The position numbers were made by a program, and so were the translations under genes. This document shows positions 1-8,874 of a stretch of DNA of 64,000 bases, piece after piece. Within the stretch, counting starts at the first letter, position 1. Each line of letters starts with the position of its first letter. The stretch lies in the NCBI GenBank assembly GCA_016177775.1, contig JACOUQ010000007.1:1-64000 (forward strand), written 5' to 3'. A model generated the notes under the pieces. The model searched no databases, was not told the DNA's origin, and was given only the letters and a program-made list of their open reading frames with translations. Source of the stretch: Geobacter sp. GTDB lineage: Bacteria; Desulfobacterota; Desulfuromonadia; Geobacterales; Geobacteraceae.

Positions 1-135
1 CGATTCCAGCTCACGCAGCATCCGCAGTTCCTCGACGAATTCTCCACTTCCAAGGACACGTTCGTCGTAGGGCTCTTCACCCAATTCTTCCAATAATTCC
101 CTCGACAATCTTCGTCCACTGCTCAGGTCTTCGCG
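1..135 (-). pseudogene. C-terminal fragment of a REP-associated (Y1-type) transposase, cut by the window edge
   Basis: Read on the minus strand in the frame that includes codon 133-135, this stretch encodes a peptide with an RxDL-type start and the core DERVLGSGEFVEEL. That core resembles the C-terminal tail of the IS200-like/REP-associated tyrosine transposases (RAYT) common in Geobacter. The assignment rests on remembered family motifs, not on a search. The frame differs from that of the RHS gene that runs into it, so the two sequences look joined by rearrangement. The catalytic HUH and Tyr region is not present and the fragment runs off the window, so activity cannot be judged. Confidence 0.5.
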
Positions 136-2185
136 TTTTCCCTTCGGGATCGGTGGCGGAGGCGACGCGGTGCTTTTCGTCATAGGCGTATGTGGTGGTG
201 TTGCCGAGCGGATCGGTCTTGGAGAGAAGGAATCCCTTGTCGTCGTAGACGTAGCGCCATGCGCCGCCGTCGGGATAGGTGATCGACGAGAGGAGGCCGT
301 TTGCGTAACCGAAGGCGTAGCTCTCGCCTGCCGGGCCGGTGACGTTGGTTATGCGGTTGTCGCTGCCGTAGGTGAACGTTACGGTCTTTCCCGCCGGGTC
401 GGTGACCGTGGCAAGGTTGCCGTTTGCGTAGGCAAAGGCCAGGGCGTTGCCATTTCGGTCAGTGACCGAGGAGAGCTTGCCGCCGTCGGCGAAGAGCTGG
501 CGGGCGCCGTCTTTTGCGGTGAGGGTGAAGCCGCCGTCGGCGTTTTTTGCCAATGTGGAGTAGTCGCCGGGCTGGCCCACGTAGGCGCCGTTCGCAAGCG
601 TGTAGAGCCTGCGACTGCCGCTCCCCTCGTGGAGCACTACCGAACCATCGGCGTTCTCCTTGAGGAAGATGTCGTAGCCGTGGCTCCAGCCGAGCCCCAG
701 TGAACCTGCGTAAGGATCGAGGCTGTTGTAGTGGAGGGTCATTGCCAGGGGGAGAGCACTCCCGCGAGTGGAGAACAGCTCGCGGCTGTCGGTCAAGGCC
801 CCGCTCGCCACATGGGCGGAGGAGCCAACCGTAACGTATAGTCCGCAGCTGTCGGCTGGCGGGAGGCTGACGGTTATGGGGACGGGTTGCGTATCTTTAC
901 AGCCATCGGTGTTTTGGGCAGAAATAGTGGCGGAATAGCTCCCTCCCGGCTCCACAATCTTGCTATTTGCGTCCTTCCCGTCCCAGGTCGCGGAGGGTGT
1001 GGTGCCGCTTCCCGTTTCGGCCATTCCATTCGGCAGCGTTATGGTCCAGGTTACCGGCTTGCCGGAGGGATCGGAAACGCTACCGGAAATACCTATGGTT
1101 CCACCGGTGGAAGGGTTTATTACCGTACTTTCTTTATTAACAGCCAGCTTGAGTTTGCAGGATGATTTGACGGTGATCTGGACGCTCTTCGTGTCGCTGC
1201 ATTTCCCGTCGGAAGTTTGTGCGGAAAGGGTGGCGGTATATATTTCTTCCGGCATCGGATTGTCGTCAATGTCCCTCCCGTCCCACGTGGCTTGGGGGGA
1301 CTTGCCACTTCCGTTGCTGGTCTTGCCGTTCGGTAGAGTGATGATCCAGTTTACGGCTTTACCGTTGGTTTCGGCGACTGTGCCGGTAAAGGTTGCGCTT
1401 TCCCCCGGTTCGATTGTCTGGCTGGAGCTGGTGAAGTCTGCTATTTTGAGGTTGCAGGGAGGCTCACAGACCCGCTCTGGATCATTGCACGAAGCAGGGG
1501 GTTGCCATTCATAAATTTGCCTATCCCAAACGCTGTAATTCCACGGCATGCTGTTACAGCCTGGCGGCGATGCATTCGGAACTTCTTCAGCGTTTGCCGC
1601 CGCAATAAGTCCAGCTTGATCAAACATTGACTCACTTGCATTTACCGTACAAAGCGTGTGCTTCGTCCACATGGTAAAATCACGTTCAAGAATCATTTTA
1701 TTGCCAACATACCGGGGGATGGTATTACCGTGGGCATCACGGTTCCATGCTCCGCCAAGGGTTGCTACACATCTTACATCCCAGATTACATAGGGTTGAT
1801 AAAGGTTTACACAGCCACAAACACCGCAAGATGGCCCCCCCATGCTCCAGCGCCAAGAAGAAATATGAACCCACTCCCCTACCGGCATCCTGACCTGCTT
1901 AGCCGCTGTGTTACCGCAGGAATCCCAGACCGTTATCGTAGCCGTGCCACAATGCCCCGACACAGTAACTACGCCACTTGAGTTGATGCTCCCCTTGCTG
2001 ATGCACCAGGAGTAAGGAGCACACCCTCCACTTGCCGTATATTGCGAACCATCAACTGGCGCGTCAGGGCCGCTGATTGCCAATGTCTCGGCGCTGCATG
2101 GACCGTTCAACAAGAACACCTGAACCAGGATGATCCCTGCCATCAGCACCGATCTAATTCTGCCAGCCACCAAGCTCCAATGCAT
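77..2185 (-). CDS. Exported RHS/YD-type surface protein, C-terminally truncated
   Basis: The product is about 702 residues if started at the ATG at 2185, which has GGAGG five bases upstream; a TTG further up would lie inside the terminator hairpin. It has an N-terminal signal segment, then Ig-like or FlgD-type domains (two similar copies around residues 250-430 with the TWDGRD/TWDGKD motif). A DUF6531-like RHS entry domain follows (YNSLDPYAGSLGLGWSHGYD), then about seven YD-type repeats such as RNGNALAFAYANG. Full RHS proteins carry dozens of repeats and a C-terminal toxin. Here the frame stops soon after PEGKTRR, where the sequence switches to transposase-like DNA. It is probably a remnant whose exported N-terminal half could still be made. 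A GEMM-type riboswitch and terminator precede it. Cysteine-rich N-terminal domains (for example CGVCGC) are unusual. Confidence 0.8.
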   Translation of the reverse strand: MHWSLVAGRIRSVLMAGIILVQVFLLNGPCSAETLAISGPDAPVDGSQYTASGGCAPYSWCISKGSINSSGVVTVSGHCGTATITVWDSCGNTAAKQVRMPVGEWVHISSWRWSMGGPSCGVCGCVNLYQPYVIWDVRCVATLGGAWNRDAHGNTIPRYVGNKMILERDFTMWTKHTLCTVNASESMFDQAGLIAAANAEEVPNASPPGCNSMPWNYSVWDRQIYEWQPPASCNDPERVCEPPCNLKIADFTSSSQTIEPGESATFTGTVAETNGKAVNWIITLPNGKTSNGSGKSPQATWDGRDIDDNPMPEEIYTATLSAQTSDGKCSDTKSVQITVKSSCKLKLAVNKESTVINPSTGGTIGISGSVSDPSGKPVTWTITLPNGMAETGSGTTPSATWDGKDANSKIVEPGGSYSATISAQNTDGCKDTQPVPITVSLPPADSCGLYVTVGSSAHVASGALTDSRELFSTRGSALPLAMTLHYNSLDPYAGSLGLGWSHGYDIFLKENADGSVVLHEGSGSRRLYTLANGAYVGQPGDYSTLAKNADGGFTLTAKDGARQLFADGGKLSSVTDRNGNALAFAYANGNLATVTDPAGKTVTFTYGSDNRITNVTGPAGESYAFGYANGLLSSITYPDGGAWRYVYDDKGFLLSKTDPLGNTTTYAYDEKHRVASATDPEGKTRRPEQWTKIVEGIIGRIG

Positions 2186-2202
2186 TACAGCCTCCATGAA
2201 CA

Positions 2203-2237
2203 ACAAAGCCCACCCCTCGAAAAGGGTGGGCTTTGTA
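2203..2237 (-). terminator. Intrinsic terminator hairpin between riboswitch and RHS gene
   Basis: A perfect 13-bp stem (2203-2215 with 2225-2237) with an 9-base loop is followed on the minus strand by a T-rich run (TTTGTTGTT). It lies just downstream of the GEMM aptamer and ends about 17 bases before the RHS start codon, the expected place for an expression platform. Its palindromic stem could also work on the plus strand. Confidence 0.75.
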
Positions 2238-2249
2238 TGGACAGATCAC

Positions 2250-2352
2250 ATCCGAAAGCACCACTTCGACAACCCCTCTTTCCGGCTCGATCCGGACAGG
2301 TGGCTTTGCGTCACACGGTTACCCGTGCTTTGCCTTTTCGATGGCTCTGCGT
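2250..2352 (-). promoter_or_regulatory. GEMM-I class cyclic dinucleotide riboswitch, probably the cGAMP-selective GEMM-Ib subtype
   Basis: On the minus strand the leader carries the GEMM signature. It has a GGCAAA strand, a GNRA-capped stem (GTAA loop at about 2310-2326), then GACGCAAAGCCACC (about 2300-2313), a second helix capped near CGGATCGAGCCG and the closing GTCGAAGTGG. Aligned by eye with the Vibrio Vc2 aptamer, the base equivalent to ligand-contacting G20 is A. In the literature A20 marks the GEMM-Ib aptamers of Geobacter that prefer 3',3'-cGAMP over c-di-GMP. A terminator hairpin follows before the gene. Class membership is strong; the ligand call is inference from one position. Confidence 0.85.
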
Positions 2353-2530
2353 TGATTGATTGTATTCGCTACGCGGCACAATTAATCAAACATCACCAAA
2401 CATGTCAACTTAATATTTTCCAACAAAAAGAGGACCTTTCGGTCCCCTTTCCTGTCTGCTATGTCCTCACGCTCACCGCACGCCCGCTCTAAATTGCCGA
2501 AACGAGCTTAAACGAGCTTAAATCCAAGCA

Positions 2531-4924
2531 TCACAGCCGCTTCCCAACCCGCCGGAGCAGAATGGAGTTGGTCACCACCGACACGGAGGAAAAGGCCATG
2601 GCCAGCCCGGCGAACTCGGGCCTCAGGGTGATGCCTAGGGGATAGTAGAGAGCGCCAGCGGCGATGGGAATGCCGAGAATGTTGTAGAAGAGCGCCCAGA
2701 AGAGGTTCTGCTTGATCTTGGCGAGGGTTGCCCTCCCGAGCCTGATGGCCCGCACCGCGTCCATCAGGTCGTCGCGCACCAGGATCACGTCGCCGGTCTC
2801 CTTGGCGACATCGGTCCCCCCGCCAATGGCGATGCCGATGTCGGCTCGGGCCAGGGCCGGCGCGTCATTGATCCCGTCCCCCACCATCCCGACCGACAAC
2901 CCCTTTGCCTGGTACTCTTTCACCACCTGCTGCTTCCGCTCGGGAAGGACCTCTGCCTCGAAGCCGTCTACCCCTGCTGTTTTAGCTATGGCGGCAGCCA
3001 CGGCACTCTGGTCGCCGGTGATCATGAACGTCTTGATGCCGAGGCGCCGCATCTCCGCCACCGCAGCCGCGGAAGATTGTTTCAGCCGGTCCGCCAGGGC
3101 CGCGATGCCGAGAATCCGCTCGCCGGACGCCACGTAGATCAGCGACTTCCCCTCCCCCGCCAGGCGTGAAGCGTCACCCGCCAGGGATACAGTGGAGATT
3201 CCGGCCTCTTCCAGAAGCCGGGCGTTTCCGGCCAGTATCCGCATATCGGCGACAGTGCATGAAACTCCGAATCCCCCCTTTTCCTGGTAATCGGAAACCG
3301 CTACCGGCTTGATTCCTCTCTCTGCGGCCCCCCGCACCGCTGCCTGGGCAAGCGGATGGGTGGACTGGGATTCGGCCGAAGCGAGGCACTCCAGGAAGCG
3401 CCCCTCATCCACAGCCGGAGCGGTCACGATGTCGGTCAGGGCCGGCTTCCCCTCGGTCAATGTCCCGGTCTTGTCCAGCAGCATGGCCTGAAGTTTGGAG
3501 ATGTTCTCCAGCACTGAGCCGCGCTTGATGAGTATGCCGCGGCCAAGCCCCACGCCGCTACCCACCATGATGGCGGTCGGCGTGGCCAGCCCCATGGCGC
3601 AGGGGCAGGCGATGACCACCACGGCGATGGCCAGCTTGAAGGCGAACAGGAACGGCTCATGCAGCGCCAGAAACCAGAGGCCGAAGGTGATGATCGCCAG
3701 CACCACCACGATCGGCACGAATACCCCGGAGACCCGGTCCGCGAAGCGCTGGATCGGCGCCTTGTCCGCCTGGGCCTCCTGCACCATCTTCACGATCTGG
3801 AAAAGGAGCGTATCCTCTCCGACCCTGGTGGCACGGACTTTCAATAGACCGGTCCGGTTGATGGTGGCGCCGGTAACGGCATCCCCCATACCCTTTTCCA
3901 CCGGCACCGACTCGCCGGTAACCATTGATTCATCAATAGTGCTCGTCCCCTCCGCGATTTCCCCGTCGGTGGGTATAGTCTCGCCAGGACGCACAAGGAG
4001 CATGTCCCCAATCCCGACCATTGAGGCAGGCACCTCTTTTTCTCCATCTTCGGTGATAAGCCTGGCCTTGTCGGCCTGTAGCTTCAGAAGCTTCTTCAGG
4101 GCCTCGCCAGCCTTGCCCCGGGCCCGGGCCTCCAGGTACTTGCCGAGCCGGATGAATGCGATGAGCATGGCCGAGGTCTCGAAAAAGACCTCGCCGCCAT
4201 GTTCCCCGAAGGCCCCGAAAAAGGCGAAGAGGGAATAGAAGTAAGCCGCCGACGTCCCCAGGGCCACCAGCACGTCCATGTTGGCGCTGCGACTTCGGAG
4301 GGCAAAATATGAACCGCGGTAGAAGGTGAGCCCGGCCGTGAACTGGACGATTGTGGAGAGCAGCAGGTTCATCCACCCTACGGCGCGGTTCTCGTGCATC
4401 CCCATGGTGAGCATGATGGGGAGCGAAAGGGCAAGGCTCGCGATGAACCAGTTGCGCTGGCTCCGGTAGGCCTTTGCCTCGTCCTCCTTTGCTGCCCCCT
4501 CCGGAACCGGCTCGTAGCCGGCGGCGGACACGACGGCATGGATATCAGCCGGAGTGATGGCAGATGGGTCGAAGTGGACGAAGGCAGATTCCTGTGCCAG
4601 GTTCACCACAGCAGCAGTGACGCCGGGCGCGGCAAGAAGCTTCTTCTCCAGGTTGTTTACGCACGAGGCGCAGTGAAGCCCCTTCACGCCGAAGCGGAGC
4701 TCACCCGCCCCCCCCTTCTCCCGGATGCCATAACCGAGCTTGACGACCTTCTCCTCGATGGCGCCACGGCTGATGACGGAATCGTCAAATTCCACCAGCA
4801 GTTCCTCCATGGCAAAGTTCACGGAAGCACGGCTGATGCCGGCGGTCTCGTTGAGCGTCTTTTCGATCCGGCCCGCGCAATTGACGCACGACATGCCGGT
4901 TATGTTGTATGTTGCTTTTTGCAT
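2531..4924 (-). CDS. copA: Copper(I)-exporting P1B-type ATPase
   Basis: This 797-residue protein exports Cu(I) across the inner membrane using ATP. Two N-terminal heavy-metal domains carry CxxC at residues 13-16 and 85-88. The core has the phosphatase TGES (336-339), the intramembrane CPC metal site (440-442), the phosphorylated Asp484 in DKTGT, the HP motif (523-524) and the GDGIND hinge (682-687). The penultimate helix region has YN and the last has MAFSS, the pattern of Cu(I) rather than Zn/Cd pumps. The start ATG at 4924 begins directly before the first metal domain. No copper chaperone or CueR-like regulator is adjacent. Upstream lies a REP-like inverted repeat, so transcription probably starts within 4925-4967. 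Confidence 0.95.
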   Translation of the reverse strand: MQKATYNITGMSCVNCAGRIEKTLNETAGISRASVNFAMEELLVEFDDSVISRGAIEEKVVKLGYGIREKGGAGELRFGVKGLHCASCVNNLEKKLLAAPGVTAAVVNLAQESAFVHFDPSAITPADIHAVVSAAGYEPVPEGAAKEDEAKAYRSQRNWFIASLALSLPIMLTMGMHENRAVGWMNLLLSTIVQFTAGLTFYRGSYFALRSRSANMDVLVALGTSAAYFYSLFAFFGAFGEHGGEVFFETSAMLIAFIRLGKYLEARARGKAGEALKKLLKLQADKARLITEDGEKEVPASMVGIGDMLLVRPGETIPTDGEIAEGTSTIDESMVTGESVPVEKGMGDAVTGATINRTGLLKVRATRVGEDTLLFQIVKMVQEAQADKAPIQRFADRVSGVFVPIVVVLAIITFGLWFLALHEPFLFAFKLAIAVVVIACPCAMGLATPTAIMVGSGVGLGRGILIKRGSVLENISKLQAMLLDKTGTLTEGKPALTDIVTAPAVDEGRFLECLASAESQSTHPLAQAAVRGAAERGIKPVAVSDYQEKGGFGVSCTVADMRILAGNARLLEEAGISTVSLAGDASRLAGEGKSLIYVASGERILGIAALADRLKQSSAAAVAEMRRLGIKTFMITGDQSAVAAAIAKTAGVDGFEAEVLPERKQQVVKEYQAKGLSVGMVGDGINDAPALARADIGIAIGGGTDVAKETGDVILVRDDLMDAVRAIRLGRATLAKIKQNLFWALFYNILGIPIAAGALYYPLGITLRPEFAGLAMAFSSVSVVTNSILLRRVGKRL

Positions 4925-4967
4925 GAAAACCTCTGTCTATATATTTTGCTTTCAGGCTATCTCTCCA

Positions 4968-5114
4968 GGCCGGTGCCGACTCTTTCCCGGAGGAAAGAGT
5001 AGCCTTTGAGCAGACACGCCAATCAGGTGGAAAATGCAGAAGTATGGCGAAGGTGAACCAGGGAGCGGGAGGCGACACATTACTCTTTTCTCCGGGAAAG
5101 AGCCGGCACCGGCC
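4968..5114. repeat. REP/BIME-like inverted repeat
   Basis: Two 34-base arms, 4968-5001 and 5081-5114, are reverse complements at 32 of 34 positions, separated by 79 bases. Each arm contains its own small hairpin: in the left arm a perfect 9-bp stem, ACTCTTTCC with GGAAAGAGT. Two hairpins in opposite orientation are the layout of bacterial interspersed mosaic elements. A second, unrelated hairpin follows at 5125-5150. Confidence 0.75.
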
Positions 5115-5124
5115 CAGCACGCAC

Positions 5125-5150
5125 GTTGGGCACGCTACGCTTTGCCCAAC
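5125..5150. repeat. Small dispersed-type palindrome at the 3' end of the AI-2E gene
   Basis: GTTGGGCA at 5125-5132 pairs with TGCCCAAC at 5143-5150 around a loop containing CGCTACGC. It directly abuts the stop codon at 5151. The same design (GTAGG, arm, GCG-AGCG, arm) recurs with another arm sequence at 30433-30463, so it belongs to a family of short palindromes rather than being a gene-specific signal. It could protect the mRNA 3' end. Confidence 0.5.
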
Positions 5151-6212
5151 CTACCCTGAAGGAGATGAGTTGAAGGTACGGATGAAATCCTTGATCTCGA
5201 AGGCGCAGATCTTCACCACCGCGGCCAGCGGGATGGCGAGCACGATCCCCCAGAACCCCATCAGCTCCCCCATGGCCATGACCGAGAAGATGACCCAGAG
5301 GGGATTGAGCTTGAGCGTCCCCCGCATGACCAGCGGCTTGATCAGATTACCCTCGATCACCACGTTTATGAGGAAATAGAGCGCGCAGATCTTAGGAATT
5401 ATCGTCAGGTCGCCGCTCTGGGCATAGCCGATCACGGCCGGCGGGATAACCGCTACTATGGCGCCGACAAAGGGGACCACGGTCGCGAACCCCGCGAGCA
5501 TGCCGTTCAGGAGGGAAAACTCTATCCCGAGCGCATACAGGGCGATGCTGCACAAAATCCCCACCAGCAGACAATCGAAGAGCATGGCCAGGACAAAGCG
5601 CTCCAGGGTGCGGTTTATCCGCTTTCCCAGGTCGATCAACTCGTGCCGCAGGTGAGTCGGGGTGTACCGGAGGAGAAGAACCTTGAAGGTATCCTTGTAA
5701 TAGAGCATGAAAAAGACCATCACAGGGGCAAGGATGATGTTGAACACCCCGAAAAGGACCCCCTTGAGCCGCTCATACCCCTTGCCGGAGATCTCCGCTG
5801 CCGCGCGCCCCATGGCGGCATCCATCTGCGACGAAAACCAGGCCATCTCCTCATCGGAATAGTAGAGCGACAGGGAGTCCCGCCACTGCTCCACCGCCCC
5901 CTTCAGGCGCTGGACATAGGAGGGGAGAGACTCGCCCAGCGCATCGAGCTGGTGACCAACGTAAGGGAGGAATAGCAAAGAAACGCCGACAGCCGCCGCG
6001 AGCAGCAGGAGGTAGAGGAGCGCAATGGCCGGCAGCCTCGAAAGGCCTCGCTTTTCCAGGCGCTTCAGAAGCGGATTGATGAGATAGGCGAGAACCAGGG
6101 CGGTGAGGAATGCGGACAGGGTATGGCGCAGCAGTAATCCGGCCAGCAGGATCCCTGCGAGAACACCCCCGACAAGCAGGGCGAGTTTGGCGCTCCCCTT
6201 GTGGAGCTGCAT
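5151..6212 (-). CDS. AI-2E family transporter (PerM/YhhT type), copy 1
   Basis: This 353-residue inner membrane protein has the family layout: paired N-terminal helices (residues about 10-45 and 60-90), a long soluble segment (about 90-150), then five or so further helices. The conserved late motifs are present (FATVVPFVGAIVAVIPP around 245 and the ending MAMGELMGFWGIVLAIPLAA). The family is named after the E. coli AI-2 exporter TqsA, but most members have unknown substrates, including ion/proton antiport in some. It follows its paralogue at 6216-7265 with a 3-base gap, so the two are surely co-transcribed and may act together. No LuxS-type gene is nearby. Confidence 0.88.
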   Translation of the reverse strand: MQLHKGSAKLALLVGGVLAGILLAGLLLRHTLSAFLTALVLAYLINPLLKRLEKRGLSRLPAIALLYLLLLAAAVGVSLLFLPYVGHQLDALGESLPSYVQRLKGAVEQWRDSLSLYYSDEEMAWFSSQMDAAMGRAAAEISGKGYERLKGVLFGVFNIILAPVMVFFMLYYKDTFKVLLLRYTPTHLRHELIDLGKRINRTLERFVLAMLFDCLLVGILCSIALYALGIEFSLLNGMLAGFATVVPFVGAIVAVIPPAVIGYAQSGDLTIIPKICALYFLINVVIEGNLIKPLVMRGTLKLNPLWVIFSVMAMGELMGFWGIVLAIPLAAVVKICAFEIKDFIRTFNSSPSG

Positions 6213-6215
6213 GGC

Positions 6216-7265
6216 TCAAGCCTCCCCGGTGAAATCTCCACGACGCAGGTGATCCATGACGATCTTGATGGCAGCGGCAATCGGAATGGCGAGCAGTATC
6301 CCCCAGAAACCCATCAGCTCGCCAAACGCCATGACCACGATGATGGTGACGAGCGGGTTCAGGTTCATCGCCTCCTTGAACACCAGCGGCTTGATCACGT
6401 ACCCCTCGAGAAAATATATCGCGGAAAAGGCCGCTATCACCTGCAAGAGGATCATGCCGCTCTGGAACTCCACGTAGGCGAAGAAGAGCGGGGGGATGGT
6501 GGCGATTATCACCCCAACGAAAGGTATGATCGAGGCGAGCCCGGCGAATACGCCGTTAAGCACCGGATAGTCTACGCCGAGGGCCGCCAGGGCCACAACC
6601 GAGAGGATCGCCACGACCACCGAAACCATTGCCTGGCCGCGAATGTAGCCGCCGATGCTGGTATTGATCTCGCGCCCCAACTCGAGGATTTTTTCGCGGC
6701 GGGCGGTAGGAAGCCAGGAAGCCACCCCGGAGACAATGTCCTTCTTGTAGAAGAGCATGAAGAAAACCAGGATCGGCGAGAGGAGGAGGTTGAAAAGGTT
6801 GAACACCATGCTGGCTGCAGCCGCATAGACCCCGGTGCCGAGCTTGGCCACCAGCTTGTCGATGTTTTTGGATGTGGCATCGATGAGCCACCCCCACTCC
6901 TCACCACCGTAATACGGGGCCAGCTTCTGCTTCAGCTCCAGGCCGAGCGTCTTGGTCTTCTGGAAATAATCGGGGAGGTTCGCGATCATCTGGTTCCAGC
7001 TGATGGACATGAGGGGGAAAAAGTAGAGCACAAAGATCAGCGTCAAAAGAGACATAATGGCATACAGCACCAGGATGCCGTAAATCCGCCGGAGCTTGCG
7101 CTTTTCCAGCATGACCACGAAGGGGTCGAGCAGGTAGGCGATCACGAACGACAGCAGAAAGCAGGAAACCGTGTGCTGCAGAGCGTATAGGGCGGCTATG
7201 AACGCTGTTGCCGCAAGGAGGAGAAAGACGGCACGGCTGGAGGTAAGGATTTTCTCTTTTGGCAT
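6216..7265 (-). CDS. AI-2E family transporter (PerM/YhhT type), copy 2
   Basis: This 349-residue paralogue of the downstream gene has the same fold: two N-terminal helices, a soluble helical insert (about 90-150) and a C-terminal membrane bundle. It carries the motifs ASIIPFVGVIIATIPP and VMAFGELMGFWGILLAIPIAA. The two copies differ widely outside these motifs, so the duplication is old. It starts with ATG at 7265, 12 bases after the UPF0158 gene, and is the middle gene of a three-gene minus-strand cluster. The substrate is unknown; AI-2 transport should not be assumed. Confidence 0.88.
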   Translation of the reverse strand: MPKEKILTSSRAVFLLLAATAFIAALYALQHTVSCFLLSFVIAYLLDPFVVMLEKRKLRRIYGILVLYAIMSLLTLIFVLYFFPLMSISWNQMIANLPDYFQKTKTLGLELKQKLAPYYGGEEWGWLIDATSKNIDKLVAKLGTGVYAAAASMVFNLFNLLLSPILVFFMLFYKKDIVSGVASWLPTARREKILELGREINTSIGGYIRGQAMVSVVVAILSVVALAALGVDYPVLNGVFAGLASIIPFVGVIIATIPPLFFAYVEFQSGMILLQVIAAFSAIYFLEGYVIKPLVFKEAMNLNPLVTIIVVMAFGELMGFWGILLAIPIAAAIKIVMDHLRRGDFTGEA

Positions 7266-7277
7266 GTTTTCGGTCCG

Positions 7278-7718
7278 TTAAAAGATGTCTTCTTCCTGAA
7301 AATAGAGATCGTGCTCCTCCAGCCAGCGCCGGACACGGTCGGCGACCAGTTCGTCCCGCAGGGCCATGAGCTGTTCAGCTTCATCGGGATAGAAAGAAAG
7401 GATCTCGTCGATCTTGCCGCAAGGTGCCTTGCCGGAGAAAGCCCGCTCCAGAACCTGTTTCAGCCCCTCGTCCTCTATCCCCTTGATGAATTCATAGAGC
7501 AGCAGCCGCTCCTGTTCATAGTCATAGCCAGGAATCTGGAGGAAGCGCTCCGGATCGGACTCCACCTCTTTCCAGAACTCCTCGTCCTGGTATTCGAAGG
7601 GGACGAAGAATACCTCGCCGGTGTCGCGGTCCAGAAAGTATACAATATTTTCGCTGTTATTCATGAAGGCTTCAAGGAGGTCGTCCCAGGCAACCTCCAT
7701 ATCGCGCAGATGCGCCAT
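7278..7718 (-). CDS. UPF0158 family protein
   Basis: This acidic soluble protein of 146 residues has an N-terminal motif of the form DLLEAF..., then YFLDRDTGEVFFV (residues about 27-39), which matches the uncharacterised UPF0158 family as I recall it. The C-terminal half is helical and very acidic. No catalytic motif is visible. It lies upstream of the two AI-2E permeases with 12-base spacing, suggesting one transcript. The exact start is uncertain: the ATG at 7718 has a poor ribosome site and a second ATG at 7700 is possible. Confidence 0.7.
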   Translation of the reverse strand: MAHLRDMEVAWDDLLEAFMNNSENIVYFLDRDTGEVFFVPFEYQDEEFWKEVESDPERFLQIPGYDYEQERLLLYEFIKGIEDEGLKQVLERAFSGKAPCGKIDEILSFYPDEAEQLMALRDELVADRVRRWLEEHDLYFQEEDIF

Positions 7719-7802
7719 TATTCACACCGCAGAAGCGAAGCGCCTTCCGGCTTTCCCCACCTCTTCCTTTACCTTTAACGGAATTTTGTTTATAGTTCCT
7801 GC

Positions 7803-8519
7803 ATGCGCAGAATATTCATAGCAGATGCCCATCTGAAACATCCTGACGATCCGTGCTACCAGCAGCTCCTGAAGTTTCTCCAAAGTCTCCAGGGGAATCT
7901 GGACGAGCTGTTCATCATGGGTGACCTGCTGGATTTCTGGATAGGCTACCCGAAGAATGCCTTCCCCCATTATCAGCCGGTCCTCGACCAGCTGGCCCGG
8001 CTGGTTGCAGGCGGAACGCGGATAGTCTACTTCGAAGGGAACCACGATTTCCACATGGGGCCGATTTTCACCAGGCAGCTCCGGGCCGAGGTCCATCCCG
8101 GCCCGGCGGTCATCTCCCTCGACGGGAAAAGGGCCTATCTCTGCCACGGCGACCAGATCAACGAAAAGGACTACGGCGCCCGGATGTTACGTGCCGTCCT
8201 TCACAGCTTCATCACGAAAGCGGCAATGTCCTTTGTCCCCCCCGCGATTTCAAATAGAATTGCCGTGTTCCTCGGCGGCAAAAGCAAGCGGAAATATCCG
8301 GAAAACGAGCGCAAATGGGACCGACGCGCCATCCTGAGGGAATTCGCCGCCCGTCGTTTTGCCGAGGGTTGCGACTTGGTGGTTGCCGGCCATTTCCATG
8401 ACCCTTTCACGGAAACCGACGAGCAGGGCAGGGTTCTGGTATCCCTCGGCGACTGGCTCAGCAGGTTCTCATACGGTGAGTGGGAAAACGGCGGAATCGC
8501 GCTGAAAGAATACCGGTAG
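7803..8519 (+). CDS. LpxH-like metallophosphoesterase (UDP-2,3-diacylglucosamine hydrolase family)
   Basis: This 238-residue calcineurin-type phosphoesterase has all five metal-site blocks: DAH (residues 8-10), GD (40-41), GNHD (79-82), CHGD (114-117) and GHFH (196-199). GDLLDFWIGY and the GNHDFHMG context resemble LpxH, which cleaves UDP-2,3-diacylglucosamine to lipid X at the inner membrane. Other members of this superfamily act on different phosphoesters, so the family name is firmer than the substrate. It is a single gene diverging from the UPF0158 gene. No other lpx gene lies in the window. Confidence 0.8.
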   Translation: MRRIFIADAHLKHPDDPCYQQLLKFLQSLQGNLDELFIMGDLLDFWIGYPKNAFPHYQPVLDQLARLVAGGTRIVYFEGNHDFHMGPIFTRQLRAEVHPGPAVISLDGKRAYLCHGDQINEKDYGARMLRAVLHSFITKAAMSFVPPAISNRIAVFLGGKSKRKYPENERKWDRRAILREFAARRFAEGCDLVVAGHFHDPFTETDEQGRVLVSLGDWLSRFSYGEWENGGIALKEYR

Positions 8520-8543
8520 GCATCGGCGCACGACCGCGCGCCG

Positions 8544-8771
8544 CTACAGATCGAAAATCCTCAGATATCTCTCCACCCGCTCATTAAGCGTTGGAGCCGA
8601 AACCTCCCTGCATATCCAGTCGGGACTGTATCCACGGCAGACTTCAGGGCGCTCTTCGTAGATCGCACACAGCCAATCATCGCCCAAATGCCGGCACCGC
8701 ACCCCCACCGGCTTCTGGAGCGACGAAATGTCCGGCGCCGTGCAGCATGTCCCGCAACGGAAGCATTCCAT
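8544..8771 (-). CDS. YkgJ-type cysteine cluster protein
   Basis: This 75-residue protein is almost entirely one cysteine cluster domain: CFRCGTCC at residues 3-10, then CRHLGDDWLCAIY, RPEVCRGY and a further C near residue 54. The spacing fits the YkgJ/Fe-S or zinc-chelating cluster family (PF03692), with CxxCxxCC near the N-terminus and CxxY and RPxxCR later. No enzyme function is known for the family. It is convergent with the LpxH-like gene and separated from the PBP gene by a heptamer-repeat element. Confidence 0.78.
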   Translation of the reverse strand: MECFRCGTCCTAPDISSLQKPVGVRCRHLGDDWLCAIYEERPEVCRGYSPDWICREVSAPTLNERVERYLRIFDL

Positions 8772-8781
8772 TATTAGCTCC

Positions 8782-8871
8782 AGGCTATAGGCTGTAGGCT
8801 TTAGGCCATAGGTACAAGCATGTAACTCGCAGGAAAATCCAACCCTTACAGCCTATAGTCTACAGCCTGCC
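8782..8871. repeat. Inverted pair of degenerate 7-bp tandem arrays (AGGCTNT)
   Basis: At 8782-8812 the unit AGGCTAT/AGGCTGT/AGGCTTT/AGGCCAT repeats every 7 bases. At 8848-8871 the reverse complement form (ACAGCCT, ATAGTCT, ACAGCCT) repeats. The arrays face each other across 35 bases and could form a long imperfect hairpin just downstream of the PBP gene. Confidence 0.75.
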
Positions 8872-8874
8872 TTT

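Noticed and set aside
170..703. Plus-strand ORF antiparallel to the RHS gene
   Set aside because: Low-complexity translation mirrored from the RHS coding strand; no ribosome site or family resemblance.
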